Position numbers and translations under genes: made by a program
Part shown: positions 24,201 through 37,386 of the stretch, in pieces
Layout of the letters: each line of letters starts with the position of its first letter
How positions within the stretch are numbered: position 1 is the stretch's first letter
The notes under the pieces: generated by a model
Told to the model about the DNA's origin: nothing
Databases searched by the model: none
What the model saw: the letters and a program-made list of their open reading frames with translations, nothing else
Source of the DNA: Coniella vitis
Lineage: Eukaryota; Ascomycota; Sordariomycetes; Diaporthales; Schizoparmaceae
Length of the DNA: 64,000 nucleotides
Direction of reading: 5' to 3'
NCBI GenBank assembly: GCA_011317545.1
Contig: WUJK01000002.1
Span: forward strand, 1,922,001 to 1,986,000

Positions 24201-27200
24201 GAGTACCGTGTCCGTATTTCAATACAAGTACCGAGGTATCTGAAGCCCAACTATATAGTACCATAGTATATGGTATCTAGGTAAACTCCACAGCTGCTTA
24301 CGGTATCTGGCTACCACGCTACAAGTAGTATGTACTAGCAGTCATAGTAGCTTACACGGCAAGGACCCACGGCCCTGACTCACAGACGTTTTTTCTTCAG
24401 CCCTATCCTGCTCCAGTACCAGTAGGCTCAGGCTCGCCCAGCAGCCCAGCAGCTGCCACGCCAGTGCCTCTTGCACGGCCAAGCTGCTGAATGCTGCCAT
24501 CTCGCGATCTTGTACGATGCACTGCAGCACGGGCTTCCAGGGCTTTAGTATCCGCCCAGTACTATGAAAGTACCTAGGTATATCAATATCTTGCAAGGTG
24601 GCTCTGCAGCATCAGCGCTGTTCCGTCCCGGGCTACAGAGCAGCTGCCCCGGCATACGAGTACGTGCCGGGGTACCTCCATACTTGGGCAGTCACGATGT
24701 ACCAAAGTACAGTAAGCTACATGGTACCTAGCGAACTAGCCTGCCCAGGTAGTGATAGTACCATGTAATTAGCTTGCCAGCCTGCACCCGCCAATTTACT
24801 TGCGCCATCATCACCACCGCGCTGCTTGGGCCTCTCATTTCCTCTGGTCCAACGCTCCGGCCTCCTTGTCCGAGCAATCAAGGACGGCAGCATCACTCGA
24901 GGCACATTGTTCATCTCTGCACATCATCCGTGCCACACGTTCTGTTCGCCAGGGCTGTGGGGGCCTCCAATGGGCGACAGCACCCCCAAGTTCCATCACT
25001 TGCTCGGGTCTGGGCTCATCTTCCTTCTCTTCCTCCTCCTGCCATCTGTGCTTGCATGAGCTGACCTATTATTCATAACATGTCCGCTCCGAGTCTCGCT
25101 GAGCCCGCATCCAGCTGCTCTCGTGCCTGTCGAGGTGGTACTGGCCTCAGTTTTCCGGCTTCGGCATGCTGTTGCAGGGCCTTTTAATTTCCAGTCTCCC
25201 GCCTCGAAAGGGCTCATGTCGAGGCTTATACCGCTTTGGGAGACCCCCCGCAGCCGCGCAAGCCACTCTGTCGCCGTATCCCGTTGCGCTATACTGCTAT
25301 ATACTATGTATGTACTATGGTGGGCGGCTGTTTCATCGACACCCCGCCTGTCCTTGGCTGCCCCAGTGCTACATAGTAGCTCGCAGCTCGCAGCGGTTCC
25401 CCCCCCCCCCCGGCGCCCACCAAAAAGCAACCTCCCCCCGGCCAACATACATTAGCATAGCGCATATTATTGTACAGCCGAATGCTACTGTGCGTACAGT
25501 GCTACCTACAGACGGGAGATGAGAGAGACGTCACAGCTCGCAGCTGACAGCCCAACCTCTGCTCTGCTCCTCCGACTGGGCTTGGTGCAGACCATACGCC
25601 GGCGTGACAGTTGACTTGGCCATGCTCCTTGTCTTGGTAGCCTCAACACGATGTAGCAAGCCGTCGCTTCTTGTAGCTCGAAGCGCACGCAGCTTCATGT
25701 TCTGTGGCTGCAGGCTCCGTGAAGGCCGTCGCCTCGAGGCACCCAAGTCCCAATGCAATGGTCCAAATCCGGGACCGAACCACGCGACACAGATGTAAGT
25801 GCTCAAGCTTCTTCTCTTTCGACCAAATTTTTCCGGCCTGAGAAGGCGCTAAGAAACGCACTATTCGTGAGCTTCGACGTGCATGTAGCCAACTTCAAGC
25901 TGGGTACACTATCTACCAGCCACGAGGCATCTGCATCGAATCCGTACATACACACGTTGCCACGTCCTTGTTCATGGCAGTCCCAGCCGCCCGTCCCACG
26001 AGCCTCTGGCCCCGCTCTGCCGGAAACGCTACATAGTATACTAACAACGTTATGCCTGAGAGGCTGTCTGCCAAGTATGGGGTACGTGGTACCAAAAACA
26101 GAGACAATGGAGGCACTGCCTACTATCGTGATCAGAATAACCACGGCTTTTCTTGTCTTGACCTCAGACTTGCCGCCATGATGCAGTGCCTAGAGTCCAT
26201 GTACAAGGTCTAACATGGGATCCATTGCCATTCGCTCGCTTCTCGTTCTTGTTTAGGCCTCTGCTACGCCCCGAAGTAAAACGACAACTCCCAGCAATAG
26301 CAGCATTCAAATAGAGCAGCATGAAGGCCATGGAATGCCCCGGAGCATATGGCGAATGCGCACTTTGGCTTTTCTTGTAGGTGCAGCATGCCGCCTCATG
26401 AGGACTGACTTCGTGATATAATAGTCCCGTCAGTACATGGCGATCACTTGGCCATCTTCTTGACATTGGGGAGTTCCACTTGGCTTTTGTGGGGCAGCTG
26501 TCCCACTGTCCTCCGCTCATCTCCCCTGCAAGATATGCTCAGATGAGTCCAAAAGGAGGCAGAGAGAGCGCGTCGAGAAAATTTCAAGGTGATAAATGAC
26601 CGGGACATTAGGTCGGCTCGCGCACCCGTGCTTGGGTTGAGCACGGGCGGTACTTGAACGGCATAAAGTGGCTGTCCGTTGGCCCTGCAGTCCCGAGCAC
26701 CAGGTTTTGACCACGGAGAAAGCCGAGCGTCAAATTCGGAAGTGGTCAACCTGCTTCGAGAATCCCTTTCTTGGCTTGTTGAGCAGTGCAATACTTGGAC
26801 AAACAACGCTCAGCTGGAGCCTTGTGGCGCTGGCGTGACAAAGAGATGTCGACATGGGACCACTTATACCGCAGCGTGTCTGCTACCAGAGTTTGCGCAC
26901 ACTGTCCTCGATCCTGGCTCGCTGTGCTCTGTACGGAAACGCCCAGCGGAGGCTGGCCCGCCAGAGCTTGTGCGGGAGCTTGCCGTTGTGCTCAGGGGAG
27001 GGGGGAGGGTTCCTGGGTTGACCTGCTCCATCGAGTCAAGGCTCCTGTGCAAGCTGCATTGCTCCATACTATGCTACCACCGCTGGGGCGGCCAGTATTG
27101 GCTGTACTTTCGGGGGTTTTCACATACTATACTATGTATAGTCCTTTGTCATTGCACAAGTACTATAGCACTGCCGGCCTGGCGGTTGTGCAGAGCTACA

Positions 27201-28606
27201 TTCTATATAGTACATAGTATCGTACATGAACGAGGCGGCACGTACTGTGTTTTTGCATGTGCTTGGAGTGTGCCATGCACACTTGCGATGCTGTGTCTGC
27301 CAAGTACCGCTGGCTGGGATGCGCTGACCGACAGTGCGCAGGTTTGTCACTCGGCTGCCCTTTCAGTATCCCAAGTACTGCGCTGGCCTGGCCTGGCTGG
27401 CTCTAAATTATGCTGTGCTGTGCTCCGCTGCCTGTGCAGCGTGCGGGTCGTGGCTAAATTCATCTCATTCCACGCGCAGCCAGGAACCCTGAAGAGTGAT
27501 ATGGCCGTCCAAGGCTGATTTCCCCTTCACCCTGGCGCCAATCTCATTCTGATACAGGGCGTCTTTTGAACGTAATAACCAGGGCGCCTTGCGCTCCACC
27601 AGCCGTGCGTGCCCTCTGCTCGGGGTCCAGAGTATTGCCCAACCCAAGCCTGGCCACGCTGGACTCTGGGTGCAGGAATTCGCCGCTGGATGAATTTCCT
27701 TTTGGGCTGCGACCTTCTTACCTTACCCTTCGCTAATGATATTGGTCGAATTACAGAACTTTCTCCCGAACAGCAGCCCTCCTTGTCAGCCTTGGTCCCC
27801 CTCTGGGAGTCTGCCCAATCTGCGCACCTAGTCGATCTCTACCAGGATCGGCTTCCGCCTACCGCACGCATACGCACCACGCACACACGCACACACACAC
27901 ACGCTCTCTCTCTCTTTCTCTCGCGTGGGTGTCGCTGTCTCTCGGTCGCTTCGCTCGTTCACTGCTATTTCACCTCGCGGCCCTGCTCCACCCCGACTGG
28001 TCTGGAGCCACTGAGACCTGGGTGAGGGTGAAGACACATCGGGCGGTCGGCCGGTCGAGCCTTTTTCTGTGCCTGGTCTGAAAGGTGCCTCTTGCTATGG
28101 CCAAATGAGGTTTGAGTGGTGCTCATTTCGACGTTTCATCACCCACTCGCCCCGCCTGCGTCCTGGCCCCATTCTTTACCAAGCTGGCCGCCACCACCAG
28201 CTTCCTTGCAGAAAAAGGTTAATTTCACCACCTTCTTCTTCTCCTCCTCCTTCTTCTCTCTCTTTCCCTTTTTTTTCTTTCTTTCTTCTTTCGCGCGCTG
28301 TGCCTTTTTCTCCGTCTTCACCCACTTTGGGCTTCTTTCGTGCTTCTTATTGCTTCTTGACGAGCAGCCTGTCCTCACGCTTCGAGTCGTGACTTGCTCT
28401 TTCCCTTGATTTGATACACCTTGTTAAGGCCACAATTTCCACATTCGTTCAACGCTGCATTTTCGAATAGTGCTTCCTGCTATTCACTCTTACCGTCTTT
28501 TTGTTCCCTTTCCCGGCTGGTTGTTGTTGCTGCTGTTACTGTCGTCGTCGGTACCTACTGTTTCAACGCGAGCTCTAGTCTCCCCAATGTGTAAATAAGA
28601 GAGAGG
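18255..28606. other. 10-kb stretch without a supportable gene
   Basis: No frame here shows a domain, plausible codon use or a consistent set of splice sites. The longer frames (for example 21159-21716 minus, 23198-23965 minus, 26679-27518 plus) read as random Cys/Arg/Ser-rich peptide, and several contain the TACTATGTA motif. That motif is dense here (22133, 22145, 23498, 24190, 25302, 25370, 26030, 27130, 27211), together with ACCTAGGTA-like elements around 24275-24745. Base composition is not AT-rich, so it does not look like a RIP-inactivated transposon graveyard. The last 700 bases are CT-rich and are probably the promoter and leader of the gene at 28607. Non-coding transcripts are possible. 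Confidence 0.55.
28207..28330 (+). promoter_or_regulatory. CT-rich tract upstream of the Gln/Ala-rich protein gene
   Basis: The plus strand is almost pure pyrimidine for about 100 bases, 280-400 bases before the ATG at 28607. Such CT blocks commonly sit at or just upstream of transcription starts in highly expressed or regulatory genes of filamentous ascomycetes. No TATA box or factor site is claimed. Confidence 0.4.
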
Positions 28607-30301
28607 ATGCTCACCATCAACAAGCCAGCTCACTACGGCTACAAGTCGCTCCATGACCTACCGACGCCACCGAATACCTCGCGACCTTCTCCCCCTCTGA
28701 TGCACCAGGAGTCACAGAAACCAGTAGCCTACGCTTCTCGAAGTCGCAGCCCGCCTAGTCAACTCATGTCCGGCTCCTACCGTGGCTTGCCACCTCCGGC
28801 TGCATTGAGTTCTGGTCAGCCATTGGTCCATGCATCACATGCACCGCCGGCCTCTGCTCCATTACTTGGCCAGGGACATGTTGCGCCGCCGCCGCCTCCG
28901 GCATCGGCTTCCCAGACCCAACAGCAGCAACAACACCCTCCTTCTCATCATCAGCAACAACAACAACAACAGCACCAGCACCAGCACCAGCAGCAGCCGC
29001 AGCCGCCGCAGCAAAGCTTAGTGCAGAGCCTGGGTCAACTTCCTCCGCCCCCAGGATGGCAATCGTCAGAGGATGCCATGCGGGCATGGTTGCATGCCAA
29101 AGCAGAAGAGGAGAAGAGGAGGCAAGAAGAAGAGCGTACGAATCAAGAGCGTTTTCGTCTGGAGCAACGCAAGACCGAGTTTGAAATCCTGCGGGCTTCG
29201 TTGCAGGGTGGCATCCCGCCGCCAATGGTGCCAGTTGTGTTCGCCGGCATGGGCGGCGCTACCCTGGCTCCTGCCGCGTTGGACTGGGCTCAGCAGTTCG
29301 CGCAGCAGCTCCACCCGCAGCAGCTCTTGCCTGGCCCTGCATCGCCAAGGCACCGGCGCGACTCGCACCCACAGACTTACGGGCATTACACGGGCTCGGG
29401 AACCGTCCCCTCTACCCCGGGTGCGGCACCGGGCGTCCATGCCAGTTTTGTGGGAGGATATCCTGCTTCTCCGCGAACGCGCGGCTACACCATGCCAGTG
29501 TCGAGCAGCCGGGAGTTGGCAGAGGGCCACAGGCTATCCAGCCTAAACACCAATGTGCTCCCAAGCTCTGGCAGCGCCGCCGCAGCAGCAGCAGCAGCAG
29601 CGGCGGCAGCACAGTCGCACGCGGGCACTGCCCCGGCGCAGCAACAAGAGTCGCAGCAGTCACCGTCCATCTATTTCCACATGTGGCAGCCCCCGTCGAG
29701 CCAGGCGACCCAGTCTGGCGCCAATCAATCGGCTCCCCCTTCTGGTGTGTCCAAATCCAAGAACCGGTTTTAGATCAAAGAGGCGCGGAGCAAAGGGGGC
29801 TAACGTGGGTGTCAACAAGCAGTAGGGGAATCGCCACGGAAACGGAAAGCGGCAGGACCACAGCAAGCGGCGCCGCCACCGACTACCCAACAACGTTTTC
29901 GGTCTCCGCCCTTCTCTCAGAGTGCTGGCTCAACTGCACGGCGAAGGGGCCACTCGCGACAGACAAGCGACGCCTCCACCACGTATCGACGCGGTCGCGC
30001 CGAGACGATTGGCTCCGTCCGTGGCATGTCGCCCACATCCACAGCAGGGTCTGGCCCGCCACGGGAAACAGCAGCGACACCTCCAGAGCCTGCCTCGTTC
30101 GGCCAAGCCCAGCCTGCTCAGCCACGGAACGCTGCGCACTCGGTCTCGTCCCTCCTCTCATCAGACAATCCTTCACCGCATCTAGCGCACTACCCCTCGA
30201 CCCAGGCTGCGGATACACGAAGGGCGGACTCGCGACAGGGTTCGCCGCGCTTGCTGGAAGACCGGTCACGTGGCGCAGGGCCGGCTGCTCCGCGAGATTG
30301 A
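28607..30301 (+). CDS. Gln/Ala/Pro-rich, probably nuclear, fungal protein of unknown function
   Basis: I do not recognise the family. Exon 1 is 28607-29744 and exon 2 is 29823-30301, giving 538 residues. The 78-nt intron has donor GTGTGT, branch GCTAAC and acceptor AAGCAG, and it removes an in-frame TAG (29771) and TAA (29801). The frame then stays open with the same Ser/Pro/Gln-rich style to 30301. Visible parts: a proline-rich N-terminus (DLPTPPNTSRPSPP), poly-Gln around residues 104-128, a charged predicted coiled coil around residues 165-195 (AKAEEEKRRQEEER, FRLEQRKTEFEILRASL), a Gln-rich stretch, poly-Ala near residue 330, and in exon 2 a basic PRKRK that could be a nuclear localisation signal. 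The make-up suggests a transcriptional co-regulator, but no DNA-binding domain is visible. The long CT-rich upstream region fits a regulatory gene. Confidence 0.8.
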
Positions 30302-33300
30302 TTGCAAGGGCTCGAGCATTTTCAACGGCCATACGCACGACCGTGACGACATTTTTTACCCTTCCTGATTTCGATTTGCCGGCTGTCCTTGGACACAAAG
30401 AGAGTCGTCTACGCGTCCGATATCTGGATGCGGGCACACAACTTTGCACAATTCGAACAAGCATTCATGCAATGCAATTGGCCATGGTGGCCCATTTTAT
30501 CTCTCAATTCTTTGCTTCTTCTTTTTTCTTCTCTCCGACACCATGGTTCATCTTGTTCCCAGGTCCATTCGAATGACCAGGGGTTGCACACCGACTTTCA
30601 CCTGGAACCCTTGACCCGAGGTTCCTCTTTGACCGCCAGGGACCATTGCGGATCAAGGCGCCGGCGATTGCTCTCATGCATTTACATACTACCTCAGACG
30701 GTGTATCTTTCTTCATTCTGGATTCCTTTTTGGTTATCTTCACACCCAACGGCGTGTTGCATTTAGCGTGGAGCCCTTGGGGCCGGCTCACCCATGCTTT
30801 TATTCTTTTCTTATTGCTTCAATTCGTGCCTTGAATGGCGGACATTGTGGGATCATCGCAGGACTTTTTTTTTTTTTTCTCCTAAACGGATCTTGTTTCT
30901 TCACCACTTCGATTTCCTCTCCCCATTTGTTTGCTCAAAATGGCGAGTTTGGACAGGACGGCTTTGTACCTTCTTTGACTTGTTCACCCTACCTCGAATC
31001 GGCTGGGGTCCTTTTTTTTTTTTCCTGTCTTTCTTTTTTCACCTCTACCTTCTATTTCAACAAAATTGTATATAAACACTTGAGGGAGCATGTGTGGTAC
31101 ATGCGATGGACGTCACGAAGAATCAGACAGGGGGCAAAACCATAAGGGATGGATGCCGCAATTTTGGGCAAAGAGGCATTTAGAAAAGTGTCCCAATGGG
31201 AAATCGCTTGGGCAACAATAGTGGTTTTTGGATGGCGCTTGGGGACGGACGCCCCGAGGGGGTAAGGTGGGGGGGGGAGGGTTGGTTTCGGCTGGCATGA
31301 TAGAGTGGATGACAAGAATCAAACTATCTCAATATATACCAAGCACTTTGATGATGCAAAAACCCATATCAAAAAGGTCTACTATGTACGGTGTTGGGCC
31401 TCTTGCAGTCTGTGTCAAGCCGGCACTTGTACCGTTTGGGTCGTTCGTTGTGTGTTGCCCGTACGGGACATGTACAGCCGGCGGCGGCATTTGGGGGATC
31501 ATCTCATCATTTATCACGTTGTTTTTCAGTCTTGACTTGGTCGAAGGTGTGTATTACTAATATTGTGCTTATATTGCACTATTATATATATATATATATG
31601 TCAATCCAGGTAGCTGTTTTATATAGTGTCAGATTTAGTTTCAAAGCTGTTATTATGTCGATTCTGAGCCGGATCGTTTGAAAATCTAGGTCTATACTCT
31701 TTAGGTATGTAAAGTACTGACGTGACTCTTTCGGATCCTGGTTATCTTTTCCCTGCCGGTTTTTTGGGGGGGGGGAGGGAGGGCCTGTAGAGCACTAGAG
31801 ACCGACCTGTTCAAGGCAAGCAGGACGCAAAGGCAGCTATATAATATCTTTTTGGGAAGATTATGATACAAATCAAAAATCAAATAAATATACGATAGAG
31901 CCCTAAGGTAGTGTTTTTTTTTTTGGTTAAAAAAAAGAGAAAAAAAAAAAAAAACAACGAAAAGCCTCTCTCATTCGACCCTAATTCAAACGAGATTGGA
32001 ACTGATACAACCACACTCAGGTACTTACTTACCCAAGTAAAATGATGAAACAATCCCCATTTCTTTCCATCCACCCCCGGACTTGGGATAACAAGTATCA
32101 TCCCCATCTCATTCCTCTTTTCCCCCTCAGCTAGCAAAAGCAGAGAGACCATCCATCCATCCATCCATCCATCCCACTCCCGTGTTTACGTGACTTCTAG
32201 ATGGTCCTGCGTTACGTTGTGTGTGTGACCAACGTTTTTTTTTTTTTCTTTTTCTTTTCTTTTTAATCTTTGGGCCTGATAGCAATAATGCGCAATTCAT
32301 GTTTGACCGTGTATGTATACATAGTGACTGAATGCCCATGAAATGATTAGTTCATGCTTCCTCCTCCTTTCCCCACCCACCGTTTATACTATACCACACC
32401 ACTTTATTCAAATCGACCGAAACGAAAGAGAGAAAGAAGAGTGAAAGAGAGCCCAAAACAGACAGAGAACAAGGAAAAAGAAAGAAAAAAAAATCACGTA
32501 TGCGTGTCCAACCGCTACATAAGTAGTAAGCACAGGATTCGGGCGGATTTTCAAACGGGGAAACAGGGGCATAAGGAGTGGGGGGGGGGAGAGGGGGGCA
32601 GGCACCGCGAGAATCAGAGCCAGCGTTTTTTTTTTGATTGGCCGAGGGCCCTATCTTGTGTCCGCTTTAGGCAGGCGCTCGGAGCAGGTATGTATGTTAG
32701 TATACTAATACTATGGTAGTTCTGTTATAATAAACTAGGGAATTGACTGCGACTTGGCCTTGCTGACACGGCAAAAACCTGGGAAAGTACTACTGATAAC
32801 CCCCCCCCCCCGACTTCTCTCAACCAGTCCCCCGCCCTTTCTCTCACAAAAAATGCTTTTTCTTTGGCATTTTATTCTGGGGAATGAGAAATACTAGAGC
32901 GCATATGTTTTTTCTTGTTTGCGGCAAGACAGCCAGCTGTTTCTCCGACTTCGAGTACTGTTATTGTATCATACTCGGATCTACCTATCTGGTATCCAGT
33001 ACGTACCCCCTTCTTTCTTGTCGTATAGGAAACCGTGTGCCGGAGAAAAATCTATACGCGGCCAAATTATGCTGCTAACGAATTGGAATAGTATTGAATC
33101 ATTTCACAATCAGCCCATTTGATAAAGACTTTACCACCATACAAAAACCATAACAGATCAAGCTAAGCAGATGTCACCACCTAATGTTTCCATTTAGGTA
33201 CCAAACAAGTTCGGAAACCACAAAAGAAAAAGCCCTCAAGCTATTTCTATACATGACTTTCCTTCGTCAAATCATCTTACCTTTTCACTTTGCTGGCTTG

Positions 33301-33915
33301 GCTATCTTTGCAACCGCACGGCTGCTTTGCACATGTTTCTGCCGACAGGTTGCCGCGCCACACCTGTAGACTATATAGCATATCAGCAAGCCATGACAAT
33401 ACTTTGGGGAAACTACGTATATCATGATAGCGACAACGTGACAGTGATTGAAAATCCTTTGCACTGGTATTATCCTCATGTGCTTTTACTTGCACACCTG
33501 CTTTTGCAGCTAGCTAAATTTGTTCGATAGCCGCACCAAAGTCCCCAAAATCATACGCGAGGCGGGTATATGATGAATCGTCAAAAGAGATAACAAAAGA
33601 AAAAAATAAAACAAAAAGAAAAGCAGCTCGTGTGACTTGTCCAACAGGCTGCATCCTCCGCCTCAATCTTCCTCCACTCCGTATTAAGTGTATAAGAGCT
33701 CATCCACGTTCTTTCATACCCTGCCAGCCGTTGACAGAGTCCCAGATAGAAACAAAGCCTAGCGAGGATCCTTCAAATCCCTAGTTCTGTCCTGCAGAGC
33801 ATCGTGTTGCTCTACTTCCCCACGATGCTAGTAAGTCTGGTACTTGCACCAACGCCTGGACGTGCCCACTAGTACTCGCCGTCTCGCCGTCAATTTCAGG
33901 ATTGGCGAAGAAACA
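30302..33915. other. Intergenic region between convergent genes
   Basis: This holds the 3' ends of the genes at 28607-30301 and 33916-37386. It is AT-rich with homopolymers, a (TA)n tract at about 31583-31599 and a (CCAT)n tract at about 32149-32174. One TACTATGTA copy is at 31380. I saw no reliable gene. Confidence 0.55.
32149..32174. repeat. (CCAT)n microsatellite
   Basis: Six and a half copies of CCAT in intergenic sequence. In the minus-strand frame it reads as Gly-Trp-Met-Asp repeats, which produces a spurious ORF. Confidence 0.85.
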
Positions 33916-36900
33916 CTAACCCTTCTTCTTCCCTCGATGCATATTCCACTCTGCCCGCACAAGCTCAATGAACTTGTCTTCGTCCTTCACGTTTTGGAAA
34001 GACGTGAGACCTTTCATGACATTCTCAAAGTCGCCACTCATAATCACATCCTTGTGCACGTCAATGAGTGCAGCAGCGGTAGCGTGGATGATATCGAGTC
34101 CATCAAATACCGGGTCAGCATCAGGTGCTTCGACCTGTTCCTTGCGCTTGTCCTTTCTCTTGTTCGGCTCAGCAGGTGAGGGAGACCCTCCGAGCAACAT
34201 GAAGACATCCCACACTCGTAATTGGATGGGAAAAGGAATGGCCAAGTTGAAAAGTGTAAGATACCAGCGTGTGCCGTAGGCCGTAGGATCAATGCCAAGT
34301 TCATTCTATGTGAAAGGGGGGAGGGTATTATTAGTAATCAGCTCTTCATAAGTTTGTGTAGAGTGTTGTTGGGACTTACCAGTTTCTGAAGGATTGGTTT
34401 TCCCGTGAGCCAGTGCTTCTCAAGATCCTGCAGGGCAATCATGAGCCCACCAAAACCATGTTCATAAAGGCGCTCGAGGCCGCGGAATTGCCACAGCCAG
34501 ACGAGCATCACAAAACAACGCTCTTCATCGTAGTAACACAGCAAAGATGCTGCCAGCGGAGCCATGCCTTGCACATACCCTACGTCTGGAAAGTACAATG
34601 AGAGAGCGTGCAATACGCGAAAGAGAAGCCTTTGACCGCCTCGGTATCTCTTGCGAAACATGATATGCCTATTGATAGTCCTAGGCACGTCCAAATCAAT
34701 CTGCACGTCATCCGGCGAGCTTACGCCCTGCAAAGTATGGAAGTGGGCAATAAGCTGCCTATCCGACACCTGACAATCTGCATTGCGCGCACTCGTGGCG
34801 AGAAAAGAGTACCACGCCGACGAGCGCCAGCGGTCCGGGATGCCCTTCCAGGTTCGCTCAATCAGTTTCGGGTTCTTGGTATCAAACTCGACCTCGACAC
34901 CATCAATCTCCAGCCGCGCAGTGTCACTTGCTGCTTTCTTCTTGGTCATCTTCATTACAATCTTGCCTACGTCATTGGTTGCAAATTTGTCGCCTTTGTT
35001 GTCCTTTCCGTGGGTGACCAGCTTGGCCATGTTCCTCCATTTTTCCGTCCGTCTGGCTTCTCTGTCTTGTGCTGCCTTGATGGCTTGCGGGCTCTTCTGC
35101 TCCTCTTCGACATCAGCCAGGCCAGGTGGAAGAGACAGCATCGCAACAGCTGCGTCAATGATCCTTCGGTCGCGGTTATATGGTAGCATGTTGGCGGCCA
35201 TCCTGATGCTTGATCGGACGGAGCGCCTGGACTGGATAGAGTATCCCGACGCCTGCGTGTTCAATGAACGCGCCGAGACCTTTCTGCTTGGAATCCTGGC
35301 CAGGCCTTGCGACAACGGAGGTCCCTTAGTTCTCTTTGTCAAGACGTTGCGGCCATTGCGCCTGCCGTTCGAGGTGTACAGCGAGCGGGTCTCTGCAGGA
35401 ACGCTTGCTCTCGAACCAGGTCGACCACTTGGTACCATTATGAAGCCATAGCGATCGACGTCAGCACCTTGTATATCTTCCCAGTCTTCAATTCCTCCAG
35501 CGAGCTCGTATTCATCTCGGTGCATGCTACCTCGTGGCGATGGCAGCGAAGTTACCGACAACGGGGAAGTAGGAGAGAGGTACATAGCCCGGACGCTGTT
35601 CCGGTTTTCTTTTGTTGGCACGATTCTGCAGCGACTGGCAAAAAATGAAATACAAGGCACGAATTAGTCAAACGGTTGATAGTAAAAAAGACGGAAAGTT
35701 TCTTCAAGGAAAACCATACGCGATGTTGCCACCGTTCCCCTCCGAAGGCGCCTCTACGGGAGGCTCGAGGAGCTCACCAGACTGGCGCCCCGGGGCCCCA
35801 TCTTCCCAACGGACCAGGTCGCCGGACTCATAGAGCGATCTCACCTTTTGTGATTCCCTCTTTGTATCTTCTGACATTACACGAATATCTGGCAGCGATG
35901 TCTTCTTGACGTGGCGCCGCCAGCCCGGCTTGCCATCATTCTTTGCGGACTTGGACTCGGTGGTGCCATTGTTGGTTCGGTGGATGGGGGCGGCGGGGGC
36001 CGCGCGGGGAGCGAGGAATCTGTCCATGGGGGCGGGGACTCGTTCAGGCAGACCACTGGGTGCGCTGATCGCGCGGATGCCTCCAAAGTAGACGCTGCCC
36101 CGGTTGGAAAAGTTGATGTTGTCGAGGTCGTCGTCGTTGAGTAGACACCCAAGAGGGATGTCTGTACTAATGGAAGGCGCAATGCCAGAAGACAGGGTCG
36201 GGGTCCTGGCGGGAGCGTCAGAAAGGGGTCTAGGGTTCGTACTCGACTGCGGAGATTGCACATCATTGCAGCCAATCTCGAGGGCGACTGGGTCGGGCGA
36301 CTTAAGCGAGAGGGGCGGTTGAAGCGGTGGGGTACCCAGTGCCAGGGTCATAGTATCCGTTGACTGTTGGTGGGACTCGCGGGAAAGGCGGGCCTGTGTC
36401 TGGGCCTGGGCCACCTGGGCCTGGTCTCGGGCTTGAGGTGCTGGTGCTGGTGCTGTTGCTTTGGGTGTTGGGGGAGGTGGAGTAGGTGGAGGGTCGGTAG
36501 CCGGCAGGTTGAGCGCCGCTGCGTTGATGGCGGCAACGGCAGCGGTAGCGGCAGCATCGCCTGGGCTCTGCTTCTTCGAACGCCTCATGGGCGGCACGAA
36601 TCTGACGCTGAGGCCCCTAATGAGCCTCCGCGTCGAACTTGCTTCCTTGGTAAAGGAACGACCGTCCGAGTCGCCAGCGTCCGAAAAGGACCAGCGGCTC
36701 TCGCACGGGTAGTGTAATTCGTGCTCGTTGTGAACTGAGCGGCTGCGGATGCGTGAAGCTGGTTGGCGATCGCAGGCAAGGCGGTCGGGCTCCGAATCAG
36801 CAGAGTAGAGCGAAGGGGGCGACTCTTTGACGCCTGATTTGACTGTGGAAGAGGCTTGATGAAAGCTAGAAGCGTAGTCCTCAAGCAGGGTGGAGGAGGC

Positions 36901-37386
36901 AGGCGATGACAGAGTGATACTGCCCAGAGCCGAGTCGCGTCTGCAATCGACGTCGGTGTAGGCGGTCGAAGTGGAAGGTGAGGGCGAGTGGCGGTAGGTG
37001 TCACAGCGAAGAGGTGGCAGAGGTGGCAGCGCGGCGGTGGAATGTTGCGAGGGCTTAGAAGGCGAGGACACAGTGACGTGAGGCTGGGGTTGTAGGGTGT
37101 GCCTGTGCTGCTGCTTGGCGGGCGCCGAAAGGGTTGACGAGGCAGCTGAGGCCACTGAAGCAGCCTTGGAAGGCAGCGAGGCGCGACTGGTGCGCAGGGG
37201 GTTGCGCGGCGGCGGAATGGGAATGGGCGGTTCTGCCTGGGCGGTTTCCTCGTATCGTAATGCGACCAGAGCCAGAGGAAGGTGCGGTTGTGGTGTCAGT
37301 TGCAGGGCAGCGTCGTCGGCAGACAGGGAAGGGATGTGCCGTGGGCTGGACCTGCCTCGCAAGCTAGCAAAACGCGAGGGGGCCAT
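33916..37386 (-). CDS. TBC-domain Rab GTPase-activating protein
   Basis: Expected to speed GTP hydrolysis by a Rab protein and so control vesicle traffic. Exons are 37386-35720, 35634-34380 and 34305-33916, giving 1,103 residues. Intron 1 (85 nt, phase 2) has donor GTATGG and acceptor TTTGCCAG; intron 2 (74 nt, phase 0) has donor GTAAGT and acceptor CACATAG. The first 555 residues are Pro/Ser/Ala-rich and probably disordered. The TBC domain occupies about residues 815-1060. It shows the arginine-finger motif GIPDRWR (about 823), the glutamine-finger motif GYVQGM (about 905), and the helices RHIMFRKRY and WLWQFRGLERLYEHGF. Both catalytic residues are present, so it should be active. The C-terminus ends in a Lys-rich RGKKKG tail. 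Which Rab it acts on cannot be told. Confidence 0.9.

Noticed and set aside
26679..27518. 279-codon plus-strand open frame with many Cys and Leu
   Set aside because: Spans two copies of the intergenic motif, and three frames are open together in the same area. I judged it chance.
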